NCBI GenBank assembly: GCA_023428515.1
Contig: JAEYXI010000045.1
Location: 1-27,818 of the forward strand
Reading direction: 5' to 3'
Length of the DNA stretch: 27,818 bases
From: Pseudomonadota bacterium
GTDB lineage: Bacteria; Pseudomonadota; Alphaproteobacteria; Rhizobiales; Rhizobiaceae
Shown: positions 8,722-16,578 of the stretch, piece after piece
How positions within the stretch are numbered: the first letter of the stretch is position 1
Layout: every line of letters begins with the position of its first letter
The notes under the pieces: generated by a model
Database searches by the model: none
Told to the model about the DNA's origin: nothing
Seen by the model: the letters and a program-made list of their open reading frames with translations, nothing else
Program-made: the position numbers and the translations under genes

Positions 8722-8749
8722 GGCAGCGCCATTGCCGATGTCGAGCCGG

Positions 8750-9049
8750 CTACTTCGCTCCCAGCCGCGCCAAGACGGCCCGCGGGATCTCGTATTCCCG
8801 GATGATCGCTTCGTGTCTGCGAAAACCGCAGAGCTCGCGCTGGATGAAGTAGGCGTGCACGGCCTCGGCCGCGGCCTTCAGCAGCGCCTCGCGCCCTTCG
8901 GCGTCCTTGGGATGCTCCTTGAGCTTCGCCAGCACCACGCGCGCCTTCTCGCCGGCCTTGCCGAGCGCGGCGGCTTTCTCGGCCAGTATCTCATGGCCGA
9001 GAAGATCGAGCCCCGAATCGGCCGGCAGGCCCGGCCACATGGCTGACAT
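8750..9049 (-). CDS. Small DUF6665-like protein of unknown function
   Basis: This is about 99 residues and predicted soluble. An Ala/Glu/Lys-rich helical first half (LDLLGHEILAEKAAALGKAGEKA) leads to a conserved-looking C-terminus with FIQRELCGFRRHEAIIREYEIP. I recall this pattern from rhizobial DUF6665 proteins; the assignment is from memory. The start is uncertain. GGAAGG at 9064-9069 is 14 nt from the ATG at 9049, while a TTG at 9061 is only two bases away. It follows the ABC exporters closely on the same strand and may be cotranscribed with them. Confidence 0.65.
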   Translation of the reverse strand: MSAMWPGLPADSGLDLLGHEILAEKAAALGKAGEKARVVLAKLKEHPKDAEGREALLKAAAEAVHAYFIQRELCGFRRHEAIIREYEIPRAVLARLGAK

Positions 9050-9076
9050 TCGCTGCGACAAGACCTTCCTCGCGAG

Positions 9077-10945
9077 CTATTCCGCGGCCAGCCGGTCGCC
9101 CAGGAAGCCGCCCGACTGCCGCTTCCACAATTGGGCATAGAGGCCGCCCTGTGCAAGCAGGCTTTCATGCGTGCCCTCCTCGACGATCTTGCCGTCGTCG
9201 AGCACGATCAGCCGGTCGAGCGCGGCGATCGTCGAGAGCCGGTGCGCGATGGCGATCACCGTCTTGCCTTCCATCAGCCGGTAGAGATTGTCCTGGATCG
9301 CCGCCTCGACCTCCGAATCCAGCGCCGACGTCGCCTCGTCGAGGATGAGGATCGGCGCGTCCTTCAGCATCATGCGGGCGATGGCGATCCGCTGCCGCTG
9401 CCCGCCGGAGAGTTTCACGCCCCGTTCGCCGACTTGGGCGTCGTACCCCCTGCGCCCCTTCGGGTCGGCGACGTCGACGATGAAGTCGTGCGCGGCGGCG
9501 CGCCTGGCGGCGTCCTCGATCTCGGCCTGGCTGGCGCCGGCCTTGCCATAACCGATATTGTCGCTGATCGCCCGGTGCATCAGCACGGCGTCCTGGCTGA
9601 CCACGCCGAACTGCGCGCGAAGCGAAGCCTGCGTCACCGACCGCACGTCTTGCCCGTCGATCAGGATACGGCCGTCCTCGACATCGAAGAGCCTGAGGAT
9701 CAGGTTGACGACCGTCGTCTTGCCTGCGCCCGACGGGCCGATCAGCGCGACCCGCTCGCCCGGCCTGATGTGCAGGTTGAGCCTCTCGATGACGCCCTCG
9801 CCCTTGCCGTAGTGGAAGGTGACGTCCTCGAAGCGGATATCGCCCTTGGCGCGCGACAAGACCTTCGCGTCGGGCGCATCCTGGATCGCCGGCCTCACCG
9901 AGATGGTGCGCGTCGCGTCCTGCACTGTCGCATAGTTGCGCACCAGCCCGTTGATGTTGAACATCATCCAGCCCGACATCTGGTTCAGCCGGAACACCAG
10001 TCCGAGCGCGGCCGCAATCGCGCCGGTCGATATGCCGCCGCCGGTCCACTTCATCACGCAGATCGCCGCGATCGTGCTCATCATGATGCCGTTGAGCAGT
10101 GCGATCGCCGAACGCACCGTGGTGACGGCGCGCGTCAGCCGCACTACGGCGGCGAGGTAGCTCATGAGCCCGTCGCGCACATAGGAATGCTCGCGCCGGC
10201 CGCTGTCGAAGAGCTTCACCGACATGATGTTGGTGAAGGCGTCGACCAGCCTGCCGTTGAAGACCGAGCGCTCGTCGGCCGTCGCCCGTCCGGCCCTGCG
10301 CATCTCCGGCAGCAGGAACCAGATGATGCCGGCATAGCCGAGGAACCAGAGAGTCACGACCAAGCCCATCCACGGATCGACGGAGATGAGGATGGTGATC
10401 GCCAGCACCATGAAGGTCAGGAAGGACCACATGGTCTGCAGCACGTTGACGATGAAGTCGCCGACAGCCTCCCCGCCCTGCATGATCTTGGTGGCGATGC
10501 GGCCGGCGAAATCGTTCTGGTAAAACGAATAGGGTTGCTCGATGACGCGGCGGAACGATTGCCAGCGCACCATCGAATAGAAGCCCGGCACGATCACCTG
10601 CTGCTCAACGACAGCAGAACCGATCATGACGAGCGTCCTGACAACCAACAGCAGGGCCAGCAGCCCGACCAGTTCCGGCCAATGCTCGGCAAAAAGCGTC
10701 TGCGGGCTCGACCTGTCGAGCAGGTCGATCAGCCAGCCGACCGACCAGTAGAGCGCTGCGTCCACCGCTCCCGCCAGCCCGCCAACGATGAGCAGCAGGA
10801 GGAACGGGCCTTTGGCCTGCTGCGCGAAATAGAGGATGAACTGCCAGGCGGTATCCGGCAGCACCTCGCGGTCGGTGTCGTGGAACGCGTCGATCGCGCC
10901 CTCGAACCGTCCCCAAAGCCTTTCCCGGAAGTCGCCGTCACTCAT
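9077..10945 (-). CDS. ABC exporter half-transporter (membrane domain plus ATPase), second of pair
   Basis: This 622-residue protein has an N-terminal six-helix exporter domain (roughly 30-340) and a C-terminal ATPase. Walker A is GPSGAGKT near residue 400, the signature LSGGQRQRIAIAR near 512, Walker B LILDEATSALD near 535, and the switch His in IAHRLSTI near 567. All catalytic motifs are intact. Its ATG overlaps the stop of the upstream paralogue (ATGA), which argues for a heterodimeric exporter made in equal amounts. Substrate is unknown. The fold is shared by lipid A flippases (MsbA), drug pumps and peptide exporters, and nothing adjacent decides between them. Confidence 0.9.
   Translation of the reverse strand: MSDGDFRERLWGRFEGAIDAFHDTDREVLPDTAWQFILYFAQQAKGPFLLLLIVGGLAGAVDAALYWSVGWLIDLLDRSSPQTLFAEHWPELVGLLALLLVVRTLVMIGSAVVEQQVIVPGFYSMVRWQSFRRVIEQPYSFYQNDFAGRIATKIMQGGEAVGDFIVNVLQTMWSFLTFMVLAITILISVDPWMGLVVTLWFLGYAGIIWFLLPEMRRAGRATADERSVFNGRLVDAFTNIMSVKLFDSGRREHSYVRDGLMSYLAAVVRLTRAVTTVRSAIALLNGIMMSTIAAICVMKWTGGGISTGAIAAALGLVFRLNQMSGWMMFNINGLVRNYATVQDATRTISVRPAIQDAPDAKVLSRAKGDIRFEDVTFHYGKGEGVIERLNLHIRPGERVALIGPSGAGKTTVVNLILRLFDVEDGRILIDGQDVRSVTQASLRAQFGVVSQDAVLMHRAISDNIGYGKAGASQAEIEDAARRAAAHDFIVDVADPKGRRGYDAQVGERGVKLSGGQRQRIAIARMMLKDAPILILDEATSALDSEVEAAIQDNLYRLMEGKTVIAIAHRLSTIAALDRLIVLDDGKIVEEGTHESLLAQGGLYAQLWKRQSGGFLGDRLAAE
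9237..9278. repeat. 42-bp direct repeat, copy in downstream ABC gene
   Basis: By eye, this stretch is identical to 11144-11185. Both copies code for the same part of the ATPase domain (around the switch His), in the same orientation, 1907 bp apart. This is a relic of gene duplication or conversion between the tandem exporters. Confidence 0.8.
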
Positions 10946-12825
10946 TCCGCAGCAATCTCTTCGGGCGGCTTCGGTTCCGGCCCCTGTTCTTGCCCGCCCT
11001 CGTCGACCAGGAAACCGCCAGATTGCCGCTGCCAGAGCTGGGCATAGAGGCCGCCCTTGGCGACCAGCTCCTCGTGCGGCCCTTCCTCGACGATCTGGCC
11101 GCCGTCCATGACCACCAGCCTGTCCATCGCCGCGATGGTCGACAGCCGGTGCGCGATGGCGATCACCGTCTTGCCTTCCATCAGCTTGTAGAGATTCTCC
11201 TGGATCGCGGCTTCGGCCTCGGAATCCAGCGCCGAGGTCGCCTCGTCGAGGATCAGGATCGGCGCGTCCTTCAGCATGACGCGTGCGATCGCGATGCGCT
11301 GCCGCTGGCCGCCAGAGAGCTTGACGCCGCGCTCGCCGACATGCGCGTCGAAGCCTCTCCGGCCCTTCGGATCGGCCAGGCCGTCGACGAAATCAAGCGC
11401 TTCGGCGCGCCTGGCCGCCTCGACCATCATCGCTTCGCTCGCATCGGGCCGGCCATAGAGGATGTTATCCCGCACCGAGCGATGCAGCAGCGAAGTATCC
11501 TGCGTCACCATGCCGATCTGCGCGCGCAAGCTGTCCTGCGTCACCGCACCGATATCCTGCCCGTCGATCAGGATCTTGCCTTTCTCGAGGTCGTAGAAAC
11601 GCAAGAGCAGGTTGACCAGCGTCGACTTGCCGGCGCCCGAGCGCCCGACGATGCCGACCTTCTCGCCCGGCTTCACCGACAGCGACAGGTTCTCGATGAT
11701 GCCTTTGCCCTTGCCGTAATGGAAACCGATACGGTCGAAGACGATGTCGCCCTTGGCCACCACGATCTCCTTGGCGCCCGGCCTGTCCTCGACCAGCCGG
11801 GGCAGCGAGATCGAGCCGATGCCGTCCTGCACCGTGCCGATGTTCTCGAACAGCGCCGACACCTCCCACATGATCCATTGCGACATGCCCCAGAGCCTAA
11901 GCACCAGGCCGATCACGACCGCCACCGCGCCGATGGTGACGGCGTCGCCCAGCCACAACCAGATCGACAGCGCGGCGACCGAGAACAGCAGCAGCGAATT
12001 CATCAGATAAAGCATGCCGTAGAGGCCGGTGACGAGCCGCATCGAGCGGTGCACCGTCTCCAGGAAATCGCTCATCCCCTCGCGGGCGTAGCTCGCCTCG
12101 CGCTGGGCGTGGCTGAAGAGCTTCACGGTCTGGATGTTGGTGTAGCTGTCGACCACGCGGCCGGTCATCATCGAGCGGGCGTCGGCCTGCTCCGCCGAGA
12201 CCTTGCCGAGGCGCGGGATGAAATAGCGCAGCAGGAACATATAGCCGACGAGCCAGGCGACCAGGGGCGCAGCGAGCCGCCAGTCGGCCGAGCCGACTAT
12301 GTAGAGCATGCCGAGGAAATAGACGATGACGTAGTTCAGGACATCGATCAGCTTGATGACGCATTCGCGCACCGCGAGCGCGGTTTGCATCAGCTTGGTC
12401 GCGATGCGGCCGGCGAACTCGTCCTGGTAGAAGGTCATCGACTGCTTGAGCAGGTATCGATGCACGTCCCAGCGGATGCGCATCGGATAGTTGCCCATCA
12501 GCGTCTGCTGGTGGAACAGCGACTGTAGGATCGCCATGCCGGGCAGCAGGAACACGACGACGAACGCCATGCCGGCAAGCTTCCAGCCCTCGGTCTGCAG
12601 GAACGTCTCGCGGTTCTGCACCGACAACCAGTCGACGATGTTGCCGAGGAATCCGAACATCCAGACTTCGGCGAGCGCGATCGCGGTGATCAGCAGCCCG
12701 GCGCTGGCGATATAGGGCCAGGCCCCGCGCGTGTAGTGCAGGCAGAAGGCGACGAGCGTCTTCGGCGGCTCCACGGGGTCCTGTGCCGGGAATGGATCGA
12801 GGCGATTTTCAAACCAGCGGAACAT
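10942..12825 (-). CDS. ABC exporter half-transporter, first of pair
   Basis: This 627-residue paralogue of the following gene has an exporter membrane domain in the N-terminal half and a complete ATPase: Walker A GRSGAGKST near 395, LSGGQRQRIAIAR near 503, Walker B LILDEATSALD, and switch His IAHRLSTI. Its ATPase differs from its neighbour mainly by conservative changes, while the membrane domains differ widely. The tail is Glu/Pro-rich (GGQEQGPEPKPPEEIAAE). No strong ribosome site precedes the ATG at 12825. Both nucleotide-binding sites of the presumed dimer look competent, unlike many heterodimeric exporters with one degenerate site. The substrate cannot be told. Confidence 0.9.
   Translation of the reverse strand: MFRWFENRLDPFPAQDPVEPPKTLVAFCLHYTRGAWPYIASAGLLITAIALAEVWMFGFLGNIVDWLSVQNRETFLQTEGWKLAGMAFVVVFLLPGMAILQSLFHQQTLMGNYPMRIRWDVHRYLLKQSMTFYQDEFAGRIATKLMQTALAVRECVIKLIDVLNYVIVYFLGMLYIVGSADWRLAAPLVAWLVGYMFLLRYFIPRLGKVSAEQADARSMMTGRVVDSYTNIQTVKLFSHAQREASYAREGMSDFLETVHRSMRLVTGLYGMLYLMNSLLLFSVAALSIWLWLGDAVTIGAVAVVIGLVLRLWGMSQWIMWEVSALFENIGTVQDGIGSISLPRLVEDRPGAKEIVVAKGDIVFDRIGFHYGKGKGIIENLSLSVKPGEKVGIVGRSGAGKSTLVNLLLRFYDLEKGKILIDGQDIGAVTQDSLRAQIGMVTQDTSLLHRSVRDNILYGRPDASEAMMVEAARRAEALDFVDGLADPKGRRGFDAHVGERGVKLSGGQRQRIAIARVMLKDAPILILDEATSALDSEAEAAIQENLYKLMEGKTVIAIAHRLSTIAAMDRLVVMDGGQIVEEGPHEELVAKGGLYAQLWQRQSGGFLVDEGGQEQGPEPKPPEEIAAE
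11144..11185. repeat. 42-bp direct repeat, copy in upstream ABC gene
   Basis: This is the second copy of the stretch at 9237-9278. Recombination between the copies would remove 1907 bp and leave one in-frame chimeric exporter. Confidence 0.8.
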
Positions 12826-12852
12826 GCAATAGGTCTTTCAAGCTTTGATAAT

Positions 12853-12882
12853 GGAGCCGGGCCGATCAGGCGGCCCGGCTCC
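12853..12882 (-). terminator. Strong hairpin over the end of the 146-aa gene
   Basis: GGAGCCGGGCCG (12853-12864) pairs perfectly with 12871-12882 around a 6-nt loop that contains the minus-strand stop codon. No T-run follows on the minus strand; ATTTTA follows on the plus strand. It may terminate, pause or protect mRNA ahead of the ABC pair. Confidence 0.45.
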
Positions 12883-13306
12883 CATTGTATTTTACCACCG
12901 GCACGCTTGACTGGCGGTCATCCGGCCCGGAAACGTCCGCTTCGATCAGCCATACATAAGGCTTCCGAGGCGCTTCGCCGAGAGCCGCATGCGGTCCCTC
13001 CGTTCGGCCAGTTTCCCCGGCCCCAGTTTCCTCGGCCGGCGTCGGCTCACCGCTGTTGCGCCGGAAAAGCCGGCGAAACAGCCGCGCGATCGGCCCAGGC
13101 CGCCGCTCGACCGGAACGCCTCGCGAAAAGTCGACGTCGGGCAGCATGCCGCGATGCGGCCTGGCCTTCGGCCGGTAGGTCTCGCGCCGCTGCCCGATCG
13201 ACAGCGCCCAGGCGTCGAGACGCGCCTCATCGAGCCTGATCGGCTTCTGGGCTTCATAAATCGAAAAATACGGATCGCGCCGTATACGCTTTTTCTTGGA
13301 AAACAT
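12866..13306 (-). CDS. Unknown 146-residue basic protein
   Basis: I do not recognise this gene. AAGGA eight bases before the ATG at 13306 is a good ribosome site, and codon use resembles the neighbours, so it is probably expressed. The N-terminus is strongly basic (MFSKKKRIRRDPYF). A middle block reads RPGPIARLFRRLFRRN, an Arg/Phe amphipathic stretch that could touch membrane or nucleic acid. The C-terminal third is Glu/Gly-rich, then KPYVWLIEADVS. There is no signal peptide, clear transmembrane helix or metal-binding motif. It lies 40 nt upstream of the ABC exporters on the same strand, with a strong hairpin at its end. Confidence 0.6.
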   Translation of the reverse strand: MFSKKKRIRRDPYFSIYEAQKPIRLDEARLDAWALSIGQRRETYRPKARPHRGMLPDVDFSRGVPVERRPGPIARLFRRLFRRNSGEPTPAEETGAGETGRTEGPHAALGEAPRKPYVWLIEADVSGPDDRQSSVPVVKYNGSRAA

Positions 13307-13583
13307 CGCGAGAATCCTTGCAGAACCGGTGTTGGCTCCGGCGGAATCGCGATCAGCTTTTTAGGAAGTGTCTAAAGCGTCGAACCGATTCCGCCCTTAG
13401 GCGAAACCCCATCGATTGGGGCGGTGCATGGTTAGGGTCATCATGAATTCCATATCCGCCTCCGCTGGTTCGAGTTGACAATGGCGTCGCTATAGTCGCA
13501 TTCCCCCGCGAAAGCCACCCGCAATGTCCTGACGTCGTCGCTCTCCCGGCAGGTGTGGCCATCCTGCAACTCTGGTCAGCCCC
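13307..13583. other. Intergenic region between divergent genes
   Basis: These 277 nt separate the leftward 146-aa gene from rightward trmL. CCCCA (13407-13411) and TGGGG (13417-13421) form a short inverted repeat around ATCGAT, and an outer CCGCCC/GGGCGG pair (13391-13396, 13419-13424) competes with it. A TTGACA is at 13475-13480 and TATAGT at 13491-13496, only ten bases apart. No coding potential or tRNA was seen. Confidence 0.4.
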
Positions 13584-14039
13584 TTGGCCTCTTTCCGCAT
13601 CGCCCTCTACCAGCCCGACATTGCCGGCAACACCGGCACCATCCTGCGCATGGCCGCCTGCCTCGGCGTCGCCGTCGACATCATCGAGCCCGCCGGATTC
13701 GACCTCTCCGACCGCAACCTCAGGCGAGCCGGCATGGACTACCTCGAAATGGCGGCCTTCACCCGACATGTCGATTTCGACCGCTTCGAGGAGTGGCGGC
13801 TCAGCGAGGGCCGCAGGCTGCTGCTCTTCTCGACGAAAGCCGCCCTGCCCTACACGGATTTCGCCTACACGGATGGCGACATACTTCTCTTCGGCCGTGA
13901 ATCGGCCGGCGTGCCAGACCATGTCCACGACAGGGCCGACGCGCGGCTCCTCATTCCCATGAAAGGCGGCGGCCGCAGCCTCAACATCGCGCTGTCCGCC
14001 GCCATGGCCGCCGGCGAAGCCATGCGGCAGTTCGCCTAG
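13584..14039 (+). CDS. trmL: tRNA (cytidine(34)-2'-O)-methyltransferase
   Basis: This 151-residue SPOUT/SpoU-family methylase (E. coli TrmL has 157) methylates the ribose of the wobble base in certain leucine tRNAs using S-adenosylmethionine. The N-terminus RIALYQPDIAGNTGTILRMAA and the trefoil-knot motifs GRESAGVP, LLIPMKGGGRSLNIALS and a closing GEAMRQ helix are complete. No ATG is available. TTG at 13584 gives the family N-terminus (MASFRIALYQ), but no good Shine-Dalgarno precedes it, so the true start may be another weak codon just upstream. A SoxR-type promoter from the right points into this gene's antisense strand. Confidence 0.93.
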   Translation: MASFRIALYQPDIAGNTGTILRMAACLGVAVDIIEPAGFDLSDRNLRRAGMDYLEMAAFTRHVDFDRFEEWRLSEGRRLLLFSTKAALPYTDFAYTDGDILLFGRESAGVPDHVHDRADARLLIPMKGGGRSLNIALSAAMAAGEAMRQFA

Positions 14040-14164
14040 CTCACGCGCCTCACGGATAAAGCCTGCAAACGCTTCCAGCCGTGCAAGCACCAGCACGGCG
14101 GTCATGGCATTGCGGTCGGCTCGCGTCATCATTCGCTCCATCGGTTTACATGTCGATGGATCAC

Positions 14165-14195
14165 CTGCTACAACCTCAACTTAACTTGAGGTCAA
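14165..14195 (-). promoter_or_regulatory. Leftward SoxR-type promoter (19-bp spacer)
   Basis: On the minus strand TTGACC (14190-14195) and TAGCAG (14165-14170) are separated by exactly 19 nt, the overlong spacing used by SoxR/MerR-activated promoters, and the SoxR box lies in the spacer. The -35 is five of six and the -10 three of six. It faces away from soxR, toward the end of trmL, where no recognised leftward gene exists. Confidence 0.5.
14173..14192. promoter_or_regulatory. SoxR box
   Basis: ACCTCAACTTAACTTGAGGT matches the known SoxR operator (ACCTCAAGTTAACTTGAGGT in E. coli soxS) at all but one central base. The half-sites ACCTCAA/TTGAGGT are perfect. It ends six bases before the soxR ATG. 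GAGG at 14188-14191 also serves as the soxR ribosome-binding site. Confidence 0.9.
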
Positions 14196-14198
14196 GCG

Positions 14199-14633
14199 AT
14201 GCAGGCGGAATTGTCGGTTGGAGAAGTCGCGCGGCGGGCGGGCGTCGCGGTATCGGCGCTGCATTTCTACGAACAGCGCGGGCTGATCCGCTCGAACCGC
14301 ACCAGCGGCAACCAGCGCCGCTATGGCCGCGACGTATTGCGCCGCATCGCCGTCATCCGTGTCGCACAGGAGGTCGGCATCCCGCTCGCCGATATCGCCG
14401 CGGCGCTCGATTCCCTGCCCGAGGGCCGCACGCCGACGCGTGACGACTGGGCAAGGCTCTCCACCGTCTGGCGGGATGAGCTCGACCGCCGTATCGAGCA
14501 ACTGACGAAATTGCGCGACGGACTGACCGACTGCATCGGCTGCGGCTGCATGTCGATCGACAAATGTCCGCTGCGCAACCCCGACGACCGGCTTAGCAGG
14601 CAGGGGCCAGGCGCGCGTCGACTAATGGCGTGA
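14199..14633 (+). CDS. soxR: Redox-sensitive MerR-family transcription activator SoxR
   Basis: This 144-residue protein has a MerR winged-helix domain at 1-70 ([24 protein letters not shown]), a dimerisation helix, and the 2Fe-2S cluster motif Cys112-x2-Cys115-x-Cys117-x5-Cys123, the SoxR hallmark. The cluster senses redox-cycling compounds or superoxide and the oxidised form activates its target promoter. A near-consensus SoxR box ends six bases before the ATG, so autoregulation is likely. No soxS is present; alphaproteobacterial SoxR acts directly on its targets. The target gene is not evident here: the matching promoter points left over trmL. The C-terminal tail is short and basic. Confidence 0.96.
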   Translation: MQAELSVGEVARRAGVAVSALHFYEQRGLIRSNRTSGNQRRYGRDVLRRIAVIRVAQEVGIPLADIAAALDSLPEGRTPTRDDWARLSTVWRDELDRRIEQLTKLRDGLTDCIGCGCMSIDKCPLRNPDDRLSRQGPGARRLMA

Positions 14634-14651
14634 GGACGCGGAGGGGCGAAC

Positions 14652-14909
14652 CTAATCCGCCGCCGGCAGCCTTCTGATGGTAAACTCGATCACGTCGCCC
14701 GGCCGCTCGAACCAGCTTTCGATCTCGGTCCAGTAGGCTTGTTTCGGCCAGCGGTCGAACCACTCCTTGGCCTTGTTGCGCGCGTCGGAACGAGGCAGCA
14801 CGAAGGTCTCGCGCAAAAAGCCGTCGCGCGGCTTCAGCGCACGTTCGGCGCGGGAGCGTTCGAGCCGCTTCTTGAGGCCGTCGAGCGGCGGTCTGGTCGG
14901 GGTACGCAT
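14652..14909 (-). CDS. Unknown 85-residue basic protein
   Basis: I do not recognise a named family. AAGGAG seven bases before the ATG at 14909 is a strong ribosome site, and the frame is clean, so a real gene is likely. The protein is basic and Trp/Arg-rich (PLDGLKKRLERSRAERALK, then ARNKAKEWFDRWPKQAYWTEIESWFE), with no signal peptide or membrane helix. It runs divergent from hemF across 95 nt and is convergent with soxR (18 nt between stops). It could be a small nucleic-acid-binding or regulatory protein, but nothing visible fixes a role. Confidence 0.7.
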   Translation of the reverse strand: MRTPTRPPLDGLKKRLERSRAERALKPRDGFLRETFVLPRSDARNKAKEWFDRWPKQAYWTEIESWFERPGDVIEFTIRRLPAAD

Positions 14910-15004
14910 GCACGAACTCCTTGACCCTTCCGATGAACAGATTAGGGATCGCCCGAAAAATTACGAGTCCTTTGTCTCCCTGCGCATGAGAGAGTAGCGC
15001 CAGC

Positions 15005-15919
15005 ATGGAACGCCCAGACATACCGGCCGGCTTGCCCGCCGACATCGAGGACAGGAAGAGCCGCGCCCGCACGTGGTTCGAGACGCTGCGCGACAAGATC
15101 TGCGCCGGCTTCGAGAAGATAGAGGACGACGTCACCGGTCCGCGTACGGAACAGGCGCCCGGTCGCTTCGAGCGGACACCCTGGCAACGCGACGAAGGAA
15201 AGGGCGGCGGCGGGACTATGTCGGTCCTGCACGGCCGCGTCTTCGAGAAGGCCGGCGTGCACACCTCCACTGTTCATGGCGAGTTCTCGCCCGAGTTCCG
15301 CAAGCAGATCCCCGGCGCCGAGGAAGACCCGCGCTTCTGGGCTTCGGGCATCTCGCTGATCGTCCACCCCTGGAACCCCAATGTCCCGGCGGTGCACATG
15401 AACACCCGCATGGTCGTCACCACGCGCTGGTGGTTCGGCGGCGGCGCGGATCTCACTCCGGTGCTCGATCGTCGACGCACTCAGGACGATCCCGACACGA
15501 TCGCCTTCCACCAGGCACTGCGCGAAAGCTGCGAACGCCATCCCGAGGTCGCCGACTACCCCCGGCTGAAGGCCTGGTGCGACGAGTACTTTTTCCTCCC
15601 CCATCGCAATGAGCCGCGCGGCATCGGCGGCACTTTCTTCGATTGGCAACATTCTCCGGACGCGAAGGGCGGCTGGGAGGCGGACTTCGCCTTCGTGCAG
15701 GATGTCGGGCGCTCGTTCCTGGCGATCTATGACTCGCTCGTGCGCCGATACTTCAACGACGCCTGGAGCGACGCCGACCGCGAGGAGCAGCTCGTTCGCC
15801 GCGGCCGCTATGCCGAGTTCAACCTGCTCTACGACCGCGGCACGATCTTCGGCCTGAAGACCGGCGGCAACGTCTCCTCCATCCTCTCCAGCCTGCCGCC
15901 CACGGTGAAGTGGCCGTAA
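15005..15919 (+). CDS. hemF: Oxygen-dependent coproporphyrinogen III oxidase
   Basis: This 304-residue protein (E. coli HemF 299) oxidatively decarboxylates coproporphyrinogen III to protoporphyrinogen IX in the cytoplasm, the O2-requiring step of heme synthesis. Hallmark segments are present in order: [55 protein letters not shown], and the C-terminal [20 protein letters not shown]. Nothing is truncated. The ATG at 15005 has only a weak purine stretch upstream. It needs no anaerobic HemN partner, which agrees with the aerobic bc1 operon nearby. No FNR-like site was seen in the 95-nt divergent gap. Confidence 0.96.
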   Translation: MERPDIPAGLPADIEDRKSRARTWFETLRDKICAGFEKIEDDVTGPRTEQAPGRFERTPWQRDEGKGGGGTMSVLHGRVFEKAGVHTSTVHGEFSPEFRKQIPGAEEDPRFWASGISLIVHPWNPNVPAVHMNTRMVVTTRWWFGGGADLTPVLDRRRTQDDPDTIAFHQALRESCERHPEVADYPRLKAWCDEYFFLPHRNEPRGIGGTFFDWQHSPDAKGGWEADFAFVQDVGRSFLAIYDSLVRRYFNDAWSDADREEQLVRRGRYAEFNLLYDRGTIFGLKTGGNVSSILSSLPPTVKWP

Positions 15920-16029
15920 GCATAGGTTGATACCCGGTCCCCCAGGCAGTCCCGCACAAAGTTGGATGTTGCCGCAAGAACGCCTACCTTCCGAAGAAGC
16001 ACGATAAAACGGCTTCAACGGGAGGCAAG

Positions 16030-16458
16030 ATGCTGTTCGGCTTACTCGCTTTGACCGTGGCGGCGGTGTTCACCGGTGCAGCGGTTTACATCAACGTCGC
16101 CGAGCAACCGGCACGGCTAACGCTCGACGACGCCGCCTTGCTGGCCGAGTGGAAACCTGCCTACCAGCGGGGCTTTGCCATGCAGGCGCCACTCGCCGTG
16201 ATTGGCTGCCTGTTCGGCCTGATCGCATGGTGGCAAACAGGACAGGTCGGCTTTGTTGCCGGCGCGATGCTGATGATCGGCAACTGGCCCTGGACGATCT
16301 TAGGCATCATGCCGACCAACAAGCTGCTCGAGGATACAGATCATGGAACACCGGGGACACGGGCGCTGATCGTGAAATGGGGTAGGCTGCACGCCGTCCG
16401 CTCCGGCCTCGGCGCACTCGCGACGCTTGCTTTTCTGTGGGCCTGCCTGGCGGCTTGA
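16030..16458 (+). CDS. DUF1772-family small membrane protein
   Basis: This 142-residue integral membrane protein has about four helices: an N-terminal LLALTVAAVFTGAAVYI helix, two central helices, and a C-terminal LATLAFLWACLAA. The conserved segment NWPWTILGIMPTNKLL near residue 94 is the mark of DUF1772, a family of unknown function sometimes called anthrone oxygenase-like. GGGAGG four bases before the ATG is a strong, close ribosome site. It stands alone between hemF and the helicase, both rightward, so neighbours say little about its role. Confidence 0.85.
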   Translation: MLFGLLALTVAAVFTGAAVYINVAEQPARLTLDDAALLAEWKPAYQRGFAMQAPLAVIGCLFGLIAWWQTGQVGFVAGAMLMIGNWPWTILGIMPTNKLLEDTDHGTPGTRALIVKWGRLHAVRSGLGALATLAFLWACLAA

Positions 16459-16578
16459 AACACTGCCGGCAGCCTCCTTGCATTGACGCGATAGCCCCCA
16501 ACGTCTAGGGAATGCGCATGATTGAGGCGCGGCGTTCATGCATTGCAGCCGCCCGACCGTTCCAAAGAAAGAACTCCC

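Noticed and set aside
8455..8749. FNR/FixK or other known operator upstream of petABC
   Set aside because: No TTGAT-N4-ATCAA-like palindrome found by eye; only a plain promoter candidate is supported.
13460..13500. TTGACA plus TATAGT as a promoter for trmL, and GGTTCGAGT as a tRNA T-loop
   Set aside because: The two boxes are only 10 nt apart, too close for sigma-70. No acceptor, D or anticodon stems surround the T-loop-like bases.
13353..14141. Full-length 262-codon antisense ORF over trmL as a real gene
   Set aside because: Most of it is a shadow of trmL; only its start next to the SoxR-type promoter is kept as a low-confidence finding.
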